A stretch of DNA of 36,747 nucleotides from JAAGZL01 sp964628835 (lineage in GTDB: Bacteria; Pseudomonadota; Gammaproteobacteria; Chromatiales; Chromatiaceae): assembly GCA_964628835.1 (NCBI GenBank), contig CAZVME010000031.1, forward strand, positions 1-36,747. The letters run 5' to 3'. A program made the position numbers and the translations under genes. The number at the start of each line of letters is the position of its first letter. The stretch's first letter is position 1. Below the pieces are notes generated by a model that was not told where the DNA came from, searched no databases, and saw only the letters and a list, made by a program, of their open reading frames with translations. Shown in pieces: positions 1-7,439 of this stretch.

Positions 1-901
1 GGATCACAGATCTAGGGCCGTCTGCAACCTGTGAGTCCATCTCTACACCGCGGTTGATTGGACCAGGATGCATGACGATGGCGTCTGGGTGGGCCGCCTC
101 CAGGCGCTCCTCAGTGAGCCCATATAGTTGGAAATACTCATGTTCACTGGGGAGCATGGCGCTGCCCATGCGCTCTTTTTGCAGTCGCAACATGATTACC
201 ACATCTGCATCCCTGATGCCCTGTCCCAGGTCGTGAAACACGCGCACACCCAGGGTTGATACATCGGCTGGAAGTAGGGTCTTAGGGGCTATCACCCGAA
301 CCTCTTCAGCTCCCAGGGTATTCAAGGCCAGGATCTGGGACCGGGCCACTCGTGAGTGCAGGATGTCACCCACGATTGCCACCTTGAGCCCGCTGAACTC
401 TTTCTTGTGCCGTCGAATGGTGAACATATCCAGCATGGCCTGGGTGGGATGGGAGTGACGGCCATCTCCGGCATTGATGACGCTGATGTGTGGTGCGGCG
501 TGGGTAGCGATAAAGTTAGCGGCGCCACTATCGTTATGGCGTACCACAAACATGTCGCAGTGCATGGCTTCCAGGTTGCGCAGGGTGTCCAGCAGGCTCT
601 CACCTTTGGAGGCTGATGAGGTGTTTATGTTGAGACTGAGTACATCAGCCGATAGACGCTTGGCGGCCAGTTCAAAGGTGGTGCGAGTGCGGGTGCTGGT
701 CTCAAAAAATAGGTTGGTTATCACCTTGCCGCGTAGTAGCGGCACCTTCTTTACCGTGCGTTCGGATACCCCGGTGAAGGACTCTGCCGTATCCAGCATC
801 TCAGTCAACAGCTCTCGGTTCAGACCGCTGATGGAGAGGAAGTGGCGCAGTCTGCCATTGGAGTCTAGCTGCAGGTTGCCGCTGTCTGGGGTATCAGTCA
901 C
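1..901 (-). CDS. pyrB: Aspartate carbamoyltransferase catalytic chain, partial (3' end beyond window)
   Basis: Second step of de novo pyrimidine synthesis: carbamoyl phosphate plus aspartate gives carbamoyl-aspartate in the cytoplasm. About 300 codons are visible; the reading frame is open to the left edge, so the C-terminus is missing. Visible motifs are the carbamoyl-phosphate loop STRTR at residues 69-73, SASKGES further on, an HPTQ motif (SHPTQAMLDM) and HPGPINRG near the edge. The sequence style matches Pseudomonas-type ATCases, which usually associate with an inactive dihydroorotase homologue encoded just downstream; that gene would lie outside the window. The start is a GTG at 901 that overlaps the end of pyrR by 8 bases, implying translational coupling. 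No ATG fits the family N-terminus. Confidence 0.95.
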   Translation of the reverse strand, partial: MTDTPDSGNLQLDSNGRLRHFLSISGLNRELLTEMLDTAESFTGVSERTVKKVPLLRGKVITNLFFETSTRTRTTFELAAKRLSADVLSLNINTSSASKGESLLDTLRNLEAMHCDMFVVRHNDSGAANFIATHAAPHISVINAGDGRHSHPTQAMLDMFTIRRHKKEFSGLKVAIVGDILHSRVARSQILALNTLGAEEVRVIAPKTLLPADVSTLGVRVFHDLGQGIRDADVVIMLRLQKERMGSAMLPSEHEYFQLYGLTEERLEAAHPDAIVMHPGPINRGVEMDSQVADGPRSVI

Positions 902-1445
902 TGGTGGCCTCTTGTTGTTCTTTGGTTTCGTCTCTGGCCTCATGTTTTGACTCTCCGATCACCAGGCACAGGGGCTCGGGGCCGGTCAGGGTAATATGCT
1001 GTTCTGGATTCAGTGGGGGGCGCACCCCAACCACGTTAGGTTGGATCGGCAGCTCTCTGCCGCTTCTCTCCACTAGGGTGACCAGGGTAATGGAGGCAGG
1101 GCGTCCGTAGTCGAAGATCTCGTTCATGGCGGCCCGGATGGTGCGGCCGGTCTGGAGTACATCATCCACCAGGATGATGTGCTGATCGTCCACCGCGAAG
1201 GGGATGCTGGACGGGTGTACCTGTGGGTTGACCCCCACCCGGGAGAAGTCATCCCGGTAGAAGGAGATGTCCAGGATGCCCAGGGGTTCGGTTAAACCCA
1301 GCATCTGGTGCAGGCGTTGTGCCAGCCATGCTCCGCCGGTGTGGATGCCGATCATTACCGGGCTGGATATTTGCCGCATCTCCAGACGGGTCTTTAAGGC
1401 CTGATGCATCTCGTTGATCAGGCCGTCTATTTCCCCGGCTTGCAT
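894..1445 (-). CDS. pyrR: Bifunctional pyrimidine regulator / uracil phosphoribosyltransferase PyrR
   Basis: PyrR family protein of the type I phosphoribosyltransferase fold, which can convert uracil and PRPP to UMP and regulates pyr genes in some bacteria. The PRPP-binding loop VDDVLQTGRT is at residues 93-102, preceded by FYRDDFSR and GIHTGGAW segments typical of the Pseudomonas form. From the ATG at 1445 the protein is 183 residues, slightly longer than the usual ~170 because of a charged C-terminal tail. A GTG at 1466, which would overlap ruvX by 14 bases, is the alternative start; neither has a strong ribosome site. It is followed with overlap by pyrB. No attenuator-type hairpin was seen before it, so whether it regulates by RNA binding is unknown. 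Confidence 0.9.
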   Translation of the reverse strand: MQAGEIDGLINEMHQALKTRLEMRQISSPVMIGIHTGGAWLAQRLHQMLGLTEPLGILDISFYRDDFSRVGVNPQVHPSSIPFAVDDQHIILVDDVLQTGRTIRAAMNEIFDYGRPASITLVTLVERSGRELPIQPNVVGVRPPLNPEQHITLTGPEPLCLVIGESKHEARDETKEQQEATSD

Positions 1446-1452
1446 GTAGTAA

Positions 1453-1854
1453 TCAGGTTTGTTCACTGAGATAAGTTTCCAATATAAGTTGTGCCGCAAT
1501 GGCATCCAGTTCTTCTATGTTTTTAGGCTTACGCCGTAACTGCCGTTTTGCCTCGATGGAGGTGAGGCGCTCATCCACCAGATGTACTGTGAGATGATAG
1601 CGTCCTTCCAGCTGGCGGGCGAAACGGCGTGCGCGTGGTGCCACCTCTGCCTCGGTGTCGTCCATATTAAAGGGTAGGCCCACCACTAGCTCCTGCGGTT
1701 CCCAGGTGCTGATCAGACGGGTTATGCCATCCCAGTCTGGATGTTGTTGAATGGCGCGAAGTGTCTCCAAGGGTGAGGCGGTTCCTGTCATGGTTTGACC
1801 AACGGCGACGCCTATTTTAGCCGGTCCGTAGTCAAATCCAAGTAAGGTTGTCAT
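1453..1854 (-). CDS. ruvX: RuvX/YqgF family putative pre-16S rRNA nuclease
   Basis: RNase H-fold protein of the YqgF family, linked in E. coli to processing of the 5' end of 16S rRNA and earlier proposed as a Holliday junction resolvase. The length of 133 residues is normal. The acidic active-site pattern is complete: Asp8 in FDYGPAKIG, the VVGLP strand at about residues 57-61, Asp94-Glu95 in VDERLTS, and Asp117 in ELDAIAAQLIL. It lies 49 bases after yqgE and runs into pyrR, all on the minus strand, the same order as in Pseudomonas. Confidence 0.95.
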   Translation of the reverse strand: MTTLLGFDYGPAKIGVAVGQTMTGTASPLETLRAIQQHPDWDGITRLISTWEPQELVVGLPFNMDDTEAEVAPRARRFARQLEGRYHLTVHLVDERLTSIEAKRQLRRKPKNIEELDAIAAQLILETYLSEQT

Positions 1855-1903
1855 TCTATTGTTAGCCCATGTCCTTAGTATGTTCTAAGTAGCATCTATT
1901 TTG

Positions 1904-2467
1904 TTATGCATGTCCGGCATCACCTGATATCAAATCCAGGTCTACCCCTAGCAACTGGGCTGCCGCTTTCCAGCGCCGTTCCACCGGGGTGGTGAATATT
2001 ATCTGGGAATCGGCAGGCCCGCTTAGCCAGGCGTTGGCAGATATCTCATCTTCCAGTTGGCCGCTGGCCCAGCCCGCATACCCCAGCGCCACCAGGTGGA
2101 GATTTGGCCCTTTGCCGGCAGCTATGGATTCCAGGATGTCCTTGGATGTTGTTACCGATATCTCATCGGTGATCTTGAGGGTGGAGTCCCAGTCGTTACT
2201 GTCACCGTGGAGTACAAAACCGCGCTCTGGTTGCACTGGGCCGCCGATGTAGATGGGCTCTTCCCCAGATTTCAGGTCTATATCGGTAATCTCAAGCTGA
2301 TCCAGGATGTCGTTCAGGTGCAGGTTGGTGGGGCGGTTTACCACTATGCCCATGGCACCTTCTTCTGTGTGTTCGCAGATATAGGTGACGGTCTGGGAAA
2401 AGTTCATGTCCTGCATGCTGGGCATGGCGATCAGGAACTGGTTGGTAAGGTTTGTGCTGCTGCTCAT
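1904..2467 (-). CDS. yqgE: YqgE/AlgH family protein
   Basis: Member of the UPF0301/DUF179 family, 187 residues, the usual length. The N-terminal FLIAMPSMQD..F..TVTYICEHTEEGAMGIVVNRP segment is diagnostic, followed by the IYIGGPVQPERGFVLH block and a C-terminal GYAGWASGQLEDEI motif. Biochemical function is not established; the name AlgH comes from an alginate regulation phenotype in Pseudomonas. It sits between tonB and ruvX, a neighbourhood kept across many gammaproteobacteria. Confidence 0.93.
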   Translation of the reverse strand: MSSSTNLTNQFLIAMPSMQDMNFSQTVTYICEHTEEGAMGIVVNRPTNLHLNDILDQLEITDIDLKSGEEPIYIGGPVQPERGFVLHGDSNDWDSTLKITDEISVTTSKDILESIAAGKGPNLHLVALGYAGWASGQLEDEISANAWLSGPADSQIIFTTPVERRWKAAAQLLGVDLDLISGDAGHA

Positions 2468-2517
2468 GTCCTATAGTATCGGGTGCTGTTCTTATTACCG
2501 CAACCGTTTATCCGGGA

Positions 2518-3402
2518 TTACTTGGATAACAACCTGTTACTGCTGAGGAATTGCCAGGTTCGTGTGATGTCCAGCACGTCTATCTCCTTGCGTATCTCTG
2601 CCGGGAATGGGGCGTAGGGGGCGGCCAGCCGCACGATGCGGATTGCCGCATCATCCAACATCTTATGGCCGGATGATTTGCGCACCCTTATTTCGAAGAT
2701 GGTCCCGTTGGCCCGCAGTGCAACATGTAGTACCAGGTGCCCATAGAGTTTCTTTCTTCTCGCCTCATCCGGGTAGTTGATATTGCCGATGCGTTCAACC
2801 TTTCTGCGCCATGCATCCAGGTAGTTGGAGTACTTGTACTCCTTGGTACTGGCGCTGACAAATTTGCGTCGCGGCCGTTTAGCGTAGGCCTTGGTCTTGC
2901 GGTCCAGCTCTGCCGTCAATCTGGATATCTCCTGATTGGTACTGGCCAGCAACTGAGTGGCATTGAGTCTCCTGGTTTTTTTCCTGGGCCGTTTTGGGGT
3001 GGGCTTGGTCTTCTTCTTGGCCTTGGCTTTGGTGCTGACCAGTCGCTTTTTGGGCGGCTTTACCTGTTGTGGCGGCGGTGTCGCCGGCGTGTTTGCCCGA
3101 CTGGGTTTGTTGGACTGTTTGGTTACCGGTTGCAGGCTGTCGGTGGTGGGGCGTTCTGCCTTCTCCTTGGTGCCGCCACCCTCCTGGCTATGCTGGGCCA
3201 GGAAGTCGGCCTTTTCCGGCTCTTTTTTTGCCGCCCGGTTATGGACTACCGCTATCTCCAGGGTGCGATCCGCTGGCGGCAGCTTTTTTGGCGGGTCCAG
3301 GGTAAAGCCAACCCCGAGGATGACCACGGCGTGCATGGTAATGGCGACAAACAGGGTTAGTCCCATACGGTCAAAGGCTGAGATGTTGGCGACGTTGCTC
3401 AT
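2518..3402 (-). CDS. tonB: TonB family energy transducer
   Basis: Predicted inner-membrane protein of 294 residues spanning the periplasm. There is one N-terminal membrane segment at about residues 14-33 containing a His (ITMHAVVILG). A long Lys/Pro/Thr-rich linker follows at about 70-150, then a short charged helical stretch. The C-terminal TonB domain (about 200-294) contains YPDEARRKKLYGHLVLHVAL and RKSSGHKMLDDAAIRIVRLAAPYAPFP. TonB proteins couple ExbB/ExbD energy to outer-membrane transport, but no exbBD or receptor is nearby. In P. aeruginosa the gene in this position (PA0406, tonB3) is reported to be needed for twitching motility. That link to the divergent Chp genes is inference here. 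Confidence 0.9.
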   Translation of the reverse strand: MSNVANISAFDRMGLTLFVAITMHAVVILGVGFTLDPPKKLPPADRTLEIAVVHNRAAKKEPEKADFLAQHSQEGGGTKEKAERPTTDSLQPVTKQSNKPSRANTPATPPPQQVKPPKKRLVSTKAKAKKKTKPTPKRPRKKTRRLNATQLLASTNQEISRLTAELDRKTKAYAKRPRRKFVSASTKEYKYSNYLDAWRRKVERIGNINYPDEARRKKLYGHLVLHVALRANGTIFEIRVRKSSGHKMLDDAAIRIVRLAAPYAPFPAEIRKEIDVLDITRTWQFLSSNRLLSK

Positions 3403-3415
3403 CTAGTTATCTGTG

Positions 3416-4486
3416 TTACTCATGGTTTCCATTTGCGAGCACCGGGCTTAGACGAATAGTGTACTGTTTCTGATCCAGTTGTAACCGCTTCTGCATGGCC
3501 GGATTCATATGCACGACTCCATCTTTATCCACCAGAAGAACATATTTGAGGCCCATGTTGCGTGCGATGTTGTACCAGTTATCCGGGCCGGCAACAAATA
3601 GTGCGGTGGCGGCGGCGTCGGCGGTGGCGGCGTCTGGGTGTATCACGGTAACCGAACTGGCACCGGTAGCCGGGTAGCCGCTGCGTGGGTCTATTATGTG
3701 GTGGTAGGTTTGACCTTTCCAGGTGAAATTACGTTCGTAGTCACCAGATGTGAACACGCTCTCATCACCGGCCACCTCCACGCTGGCCAGGACGCCTTCA
3801 CCGGATGGGTGGCGAATGGCTATGCGCCAGGGACGGTCTTGCGGCGAGCCGATGGCGCGCAGGTCGCCGCCGGCGTTGAGGATGGCATTCTCTATGCCCA
3901 TCTGCCGCAGGTGGTTGATCGCCAGGTCGATCCCAAATCCTTTGCCGAAGGCCCCGAAGTCCAGTTTGACGTTAGGATTGGTGCTGCGCATGTTGATGCC
4001 GTCTAGCACCAGGTCACTCATGCGAGGGTTTTGCCTCAGGAGTCGGGTGATGGTCTCAGTCTTTGGTGGCCGATGGCCGGTCGGGTCGTCACTGTGAAAA
4101 CCCCAGGCATCGATCAGCTGGCCAATGGCGGGGTTGAACAGATGATTGCTGCTGATGGCCAATTCGCTGCTGCGTCTGATCATCTCCAGTACCGAGGGTG
4201 GGACTGAAAAGGTGGTTCCGGTTGTGATGAGTCGGTTGACCCGCCCCAGGGGGCCTGGATCCCAAGCGTGCCAGGATTTGTGCATCTGGGCAAAGTCATC
4301 CTCGATAGCTGCGGTTGCAGCGGCGGCCTGTTGGTTGGAGACGCCGGAGATGCTTAGATCGATCAGGGTGCCAAAGGCCAGGAATCTGGTGGTGATGACC
4401 TGTTCCTGTTGTCCGCAACCGGCGAGGGTTAGACCGATAAGAGCTAGCAGCAGTAACGGTGTGAGGAGGCCTTGGGTTCTATTCAT
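3416..4486 (-). CDS. apbE: FAD:protein FMN transferase (ApbE), lipoprotein
   Basis: ApbE enzymes attach FMN covalently to Thr/Ser of flavoproteins such as NqrB/NqrC and RnfG, using FAD and Mg2+. The protein is 356 residues with a signal peptide and lipobox LAGC (Cys24), so it is probably anchored on the periplasmic side. Family motifs are LDFGAFGKGFGID, NAGGDLRAIG, HHIIDPRSGYPA and, near the C-terminus, a DAATADAAATALFVAG segment that carries the metal ligands. It overlaps gshB by 4 bases (ATGA) and ends 13 bases before tonB, so it is tightly embedded in the operon. No flavoprotein target is in the window. Its place between gshB and tonB differs from the Pseudomonas order I know. Confidence 0.94.
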   Translation of the reverse strand: MNRTQGLLTPLLLLALIGLTLAGCGQQEQVITTRFLAFGTLIDLSISGVSNQQAAAATAAIEDDFAQMHKSWHAWDPGPLGRVNRLITTGTTFSVPPSVLEMIRRSSELAISSNHLFNPAIGQLIDAWGFHSDDPTGHRPPKTETITRLLRQNPRMSDLVLDGINMRSTNPNVKLDFGAFGKGFGIDLAINHLRQMGIENAILNAGGDLRAIGSPQDRPWRIAIRHPSGEGVLASVEVAGDESVFTSGDYERNFTWKGQTYHHIIDPRSGYPATGASSVTVIHPDAATADAAATALFVAGPDNWYNIARNMGLKYVLLVDKDGVVHMNPAMQKRLQLDQKQYTIRLSPVLANGNHE

Positions 4487-5433
4487 GCCTTGATTTTGCT
4501 TTCAATCTTATCCAGCAGTTGGGCGCTTATGTTGAGCCCGAACTGGTTGTCGAGTTCCCGGATGCAGGTGGGGCTGGTGACGTTTATCTCAGTAAGATAG
4601 TCGCCGATAACATCCAGGCCGGCAAATAGTATGCCGCGCTCCCGCAGGGTTGGACCCACCTGTGCGGCTATCCAGAAGTCCCGCTCTGAGAGCGCCACTC
4701 CCTCGCCACGTCCGCCGGCCGCCAGGTTCCCTCGGTTCTCTCCGGGCTGGGGTATGCGGGCGAGGGCGTAGGGTATGGGTTCACCATCCACCATTAGGAT
4801 ACGCTTATCTCCGGTGCTGATCTCGGGCAGAAAACGTTGGGCCATGGCGTATTTTGAGCCATTCTCCGTGAGGGTCTCGATGATGACGTTGCTGTTTGGA
4901 TCTTCCTGCCGTACCCGGAATACCGATGCCCCTCCCATCCCGTCCAGAGGTTTCAGGATGATGTCTCCATGCTGTTGGAGAAAATCGGTTAGCTGCTGGT
5001 GATTCCTGGAGACTAGGCTGGAGGTGCAGCAGTCCGGGAACCAGGCGGTGAACAGCTTCTCGTTGGCGTCACGCAGGCTGCCGGGGCGGTTTACCACCAG
5101 AGCGCCATTTCGTTCCGCCTGTTCCAGGATGTAGGTGGTGTAGACGTACTCCATATCAAAGGGCGGATCCTTACGCATGAGGATCACATCCAGCTCGTCC
5201 AATGGGTGGTGGCGCTCAGCTCCAAAGCTGTACCAGGAGCTGGCGCTGTCAGTTAATTCCACCTGACGCATCCTGGCATAACTGCGGTTTTCATGCAGAT
5301 AGAGGTCGCCCTGCTCCATATACCAGATGCCCCAACTCCTGGCTTGGGCCTCAAGAAGCATGGCGAAGCTGCTGTCTTTGTAGGTGGTGATGGAGTCGAT
5401 GGGGTCCATCACTATGCCCAAGGATATACTCAT
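4483..5433 (-). CDS. gshB: Glutathione synthetase
   Basis: ATP-grasp ligase joining gamma-glutamylcysteine and glycine to make glutathione in the cytoplasm. The protein is 316 residues, the normal length. The N-terminus (LGIVMDPIDSITTYKDSSFAM) aligns with E. coli GshB, which fixes the ATG at 5433. The ATP-grasp features are ILKPLDGMGGASVFRV, a GDKRILMVDGEPI strand and EINVTSPTCIRELD near the C-terminus, which carries the metal ligands. It is the first gene of the leftward block and is divergent from pilG. Confidence 0.97.
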   Translation of the reverse strand: MSISLGIVMDPIDSITTYKDSSFAMLLEAQARSWGIWYMEQGDLYLHENRSYARMRQVELTDSASSWYSFGAERHHPLDELDVILMRKDPPFDMEYVYTTYILEQAERNGALVVNRPGSLRDANEKLFTAWFPDCCTSSLVSRNHQQLTDFLQQHGDIILKPLDGMGGASVFRVRQEDPNSNVIIETLTENGSKYAMAQRFLPEISTGDKRILMVDGEPIPYALARIPQPGENRGNLAAGGRGEGVALSERDFWIAAQVGPTLRERGILFAGLDVIGDYLTEINVTSPTCIRELDNQFGLNISAQLLDKIESKIKA

Positions 5434-5880
5434 TGTTATATGGTACCTGATTTGTCCTCGGTTTATTTAATCGATTTGGATGAGAATACCATCTTCTCTA
5501 TAGCTTGGTTCGGGGGTGTCCCGGTCGCTCCTTCTGGTCCTTTTATGTTGTGGCCTACTGCTAATAAATCAAATGTCTTTGAATGCGCATTTGTGAAAAT
5601 GTTCCAATATGATCAATAGGTTGTTGCAGTATTTTAAATCAATTGCTATGGTTCTGTAGTATTGCCTTTGCCATGCTTCTCTTTGCAAGATACTGAAAGT
5701 GGTTACGCCATTTATCCGCTGGCCAGGGTTTTTGAGAACTGATGGCAATAAAAGCAAAACAATAATTTTCGGATTGATCGAGAAACTCGTTTTTTTACTG
5801 AGCACTTTTGAGAAAACCCGGTAACTGTGGAAGATCCAGATCATTGGAGTAATGGCGGCGCATCGAAGAGAGGAGCTGTG
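5434..5880. promoter_or_regulatory. Divergent gshB/pilG intergenic region
   Basis: A 447-base, relatively A+T-rich gap holding the promoters of both the leftward housekeeping block and the rightward Chp operon. A possible sigma-70 promoter on the plus strand is TTGCAG (5624-5629), a 17-base spacer and TATGGT (5647-5652). This is a weak match read by eye. A 4-bp hairpin CGAG-AAA-CTCG (5779-5789) is followed by eight T, which could act as a weak attenuator before pilG. No convincing coding sequence was found. Confidence 0.3.
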
Positions 5881-6279
5881 ATGCAAAAAGAACCTGATAA
5901 TATCTCAGGCCTCAAGATAATGGTTATTGACGACAGTAAGACCATTCGCAGGACAGCGGAAAGCCTGTTGAAGAAGGCGGGATGTGAAGTGTTGACCGCG
6001 GTGGATGGGTTTGAGGCTCTGGCCATCATTGCGGACAGTCGGCCGGATGTGATCTTTGTGGATATCATGATGCCACGGCTGGATGGTTACCAGACCTGTG
6101 CGCTGATAAAAAACAATACCGAGTTCAAGCAGACCCCGGTGATTATGCTGTCGAGTAAAGATGGTTTGTTCGATCGGGCCCGAGGAAGGATTGTTGGATC
6201 TGAGCGCTATCTGACCAAACCATTTACCAAAAATGAACTTTTAGACGCCATCAGGAAATACGCTTCCAGGGCGGCATAA
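5881..6279 (+). CDS. pilG: Twitching motility response regulator PilG
   Basis: Single-domain CheY-like receiver of 132 residues that accepts phosphate from ChpA and promotes type IV pilus extension and cAMP signalling in Pseudomonas. The acidic pair is Asp17-Asp18 (VIDDSKTIRRTAE), the phosphoacceptor is Asp61 in FVDIMMPRLDGYQT, and the conserved Lys lies in YLTKPFTKNELL. The stretch from the active site through CALIKNN is nearly the same as P. aeruginosa PilG. The ATG at 5881 is preferred over an in-frame ATG at 5827 because it has an AGGAG ribosome site five bases upstream and matches the family N-terminus. Confidence 0.96.
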   Translation: MQKEPDNISGLKIMVIDDSKTIRRTAESLLKKAGCEVLTAVDGFEALAIIADSRPDVIFVDIMMPRLDGYQTCALIKNNTEFKQTPVIMLSSKDGLFDRARGRIVGSERYLTKPFTKNELLDAIRKYASRAA

Positions 6280-6349
6280 ACAGATGACGGTTGTCTTGAG
6301 TTCATTACAACTAAAAAAATATTGTGTCTTGATTCGGTGGCGATAATTT

Positions 6350-6778
6350 ATGAGAATTTTTTCCAAAAAAGGTGCAGAGAAATCCGGTTCGGGCAAAGAG
6401 TCACTACAGGGTAATGGCACTGTCCTGGTGGTGGATGATTCACCCACAGAACTGCATATACTTAAGGGTTTCTTGGAAGACGCCGGCTACACTGTGTTGT
6501 TGGCAGAGAATGCGGAGTCAGGGATAGAGATGGCGCACAGTGCCAAACCGGATCTGGTGCTTATGGATGTGGTAATGCCTGGGTTGAACGGTTTCCAGGC
6601 AACCCGGCAGCTGAGCCGTGACCCGGAGACCAGCGATATCCCCGTCATTATGGTTACCACCAAAGATCAAGAGACAGACCGGACCTGGGGTCTGCGTCAG
6701 GGGGCGAAGGAGTACCTCATTAAGCCAGTAAAAAAGGATGAGCTGCTGTCCCAGATAAAAGATGTTCTGAACACATGA
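6350..6778 (+). CDS. pilH: Twitching motility response regulator PilH
   Basis: Second CheY-like receiver, 142 residues. The acidic pair is Asp29-Asp30 (VVDDSPTE), the phosphoacceptor is Asp73 in LMDVVMPGLNGFQATRQL, and VTTKDQETD and YLIKPVKKDEL follow. These match PilH, thought to act in pilus retraction or as a phosphate sink beside PilG. It carries about 20 extra N-terminal residues rich in Lys, Ser and Gly compared with P. aeruginosa PilH. No later ATG is available, so the extension is probably real unless a non-ATG start is used. It lies 70 bases after pilG and 17 before pilI. Confidence 0.95.
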   Translation: MRIFSKKGAEKSGSGKESLQGNGTVLVVDDSPTELHILKGFLEDAGYTVLLAENAESGIEMAHSAKPDLVLMDVVMPGLNGFQATRQLSRDPETSDIPVIMVTTKDQETDRTWGLRQGAKEYLIKPVKKDELLSQIKDVLNT

Positions 6779-6795
6779 TGCGGGCGGAATAAACC

Positions 6796-7347
6796 ATGCC
6801 AAGAATGGAATCTGAAGCAAAAGACCTCATGCTGCTATTGCAGAATATTGAGAGTCAGAGTCGTGAATTTGCTTTTGATCTGCCCCATCAGGAAGAGTCA
6901 AAGTTCACCTGGGAAGGGGTGCTGTTCACCATTTTGGGTCTGAGGTTACTCACTGCGCTGGGGGAGGTAAAAGAGATACTCAACTACCCATCAAATGTCA
7001 CGTCCGTCCCGGGGGCGCAGCCATGGGTGCGAGGTGTAGCCAATGTGCGTGGAAGTCTCCTGCCAATATTTGATTTGCAGGAGTATCTAGGTGGAGGTGC
7101 CATTAACATAGGCCGCAGGACCCGGGTGTTGGTAATCGAACATGAAGGGCTGTTTGCAGGTCTGATGGTGGCGGACGTCTTCGGCATGCGTCACTTTGAA
7201 AGAAAGTTACTTATTCAGAAACAGGATGTGACAGATCAGATAGGTCGTTATGTCACTGGTGCTTACGACGTGGATGGTGAGCAGTATCCCATCCTCAGCA
7301 TGCATATGCTGGCAGAAGACCAAGAGTTTCAGGTGGTAGCGGCCTGA
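6796..7347 (+). CDS. pilI: Chp chemosensory adaptor PilI (CheW domain)
   Basis: CheW-domain protein of 183 residues expected to couple receptor PilJ to kinase ChpA. The CheW fold spans about residues 35-175 and includes ALGEVKEILNYP, the conserved WVRGVANVRGSLLPIFDL block and a C-terminal VTGAYDVDGEQYPILSM segment. An N-terminal ~30-residue Glu/Gln-rich helix precedes it, as in PilI. It is placed between pilH and pilJ as in Pseudomonas. A second possible start is the Met at codon 4. Confidence 0.94.
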   Translation: MPRMESEAKDLMLLLQNIESQSREFAFDLPHQEESKFTWEGVLFTILGLRLLTALGEVKEILNYPSNVTSVPGAQPWVRGVANVRGSLLPIFDLQEYLGGGAINIGRRTRVLVIEHEGLFAGLMVADVFGMRHFERKLLIQKQDVTDQIGRYVTGAYDVDGEQYPILSMHMLAEDQEFQVVAA

Positions 7348-7439
7348 ACCACTGGTTAGTGTATTACAGGTAGCAACGATTAGGAGTGTTGCCATGGGGA
7401 ATTCAATAATTATTACGCTCTTTCGGGAGAGATAGAGAA

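Noticed and set aside
5779..5797. CGAG-AAA-CTCG hairpin followed by eight T as a terminator before pilG
   Set aside because: The stem is only four base pairs, too weak to call a terminator; it is mentioned only within the intergenic entry.
5569..5886. A 105-codon minus-strand frame in the gshB/pilG gap
   Set aside because: It overlaps the pilG ribosome site and has no family pattern or ribosome site. The region is better read as promoter DNA.
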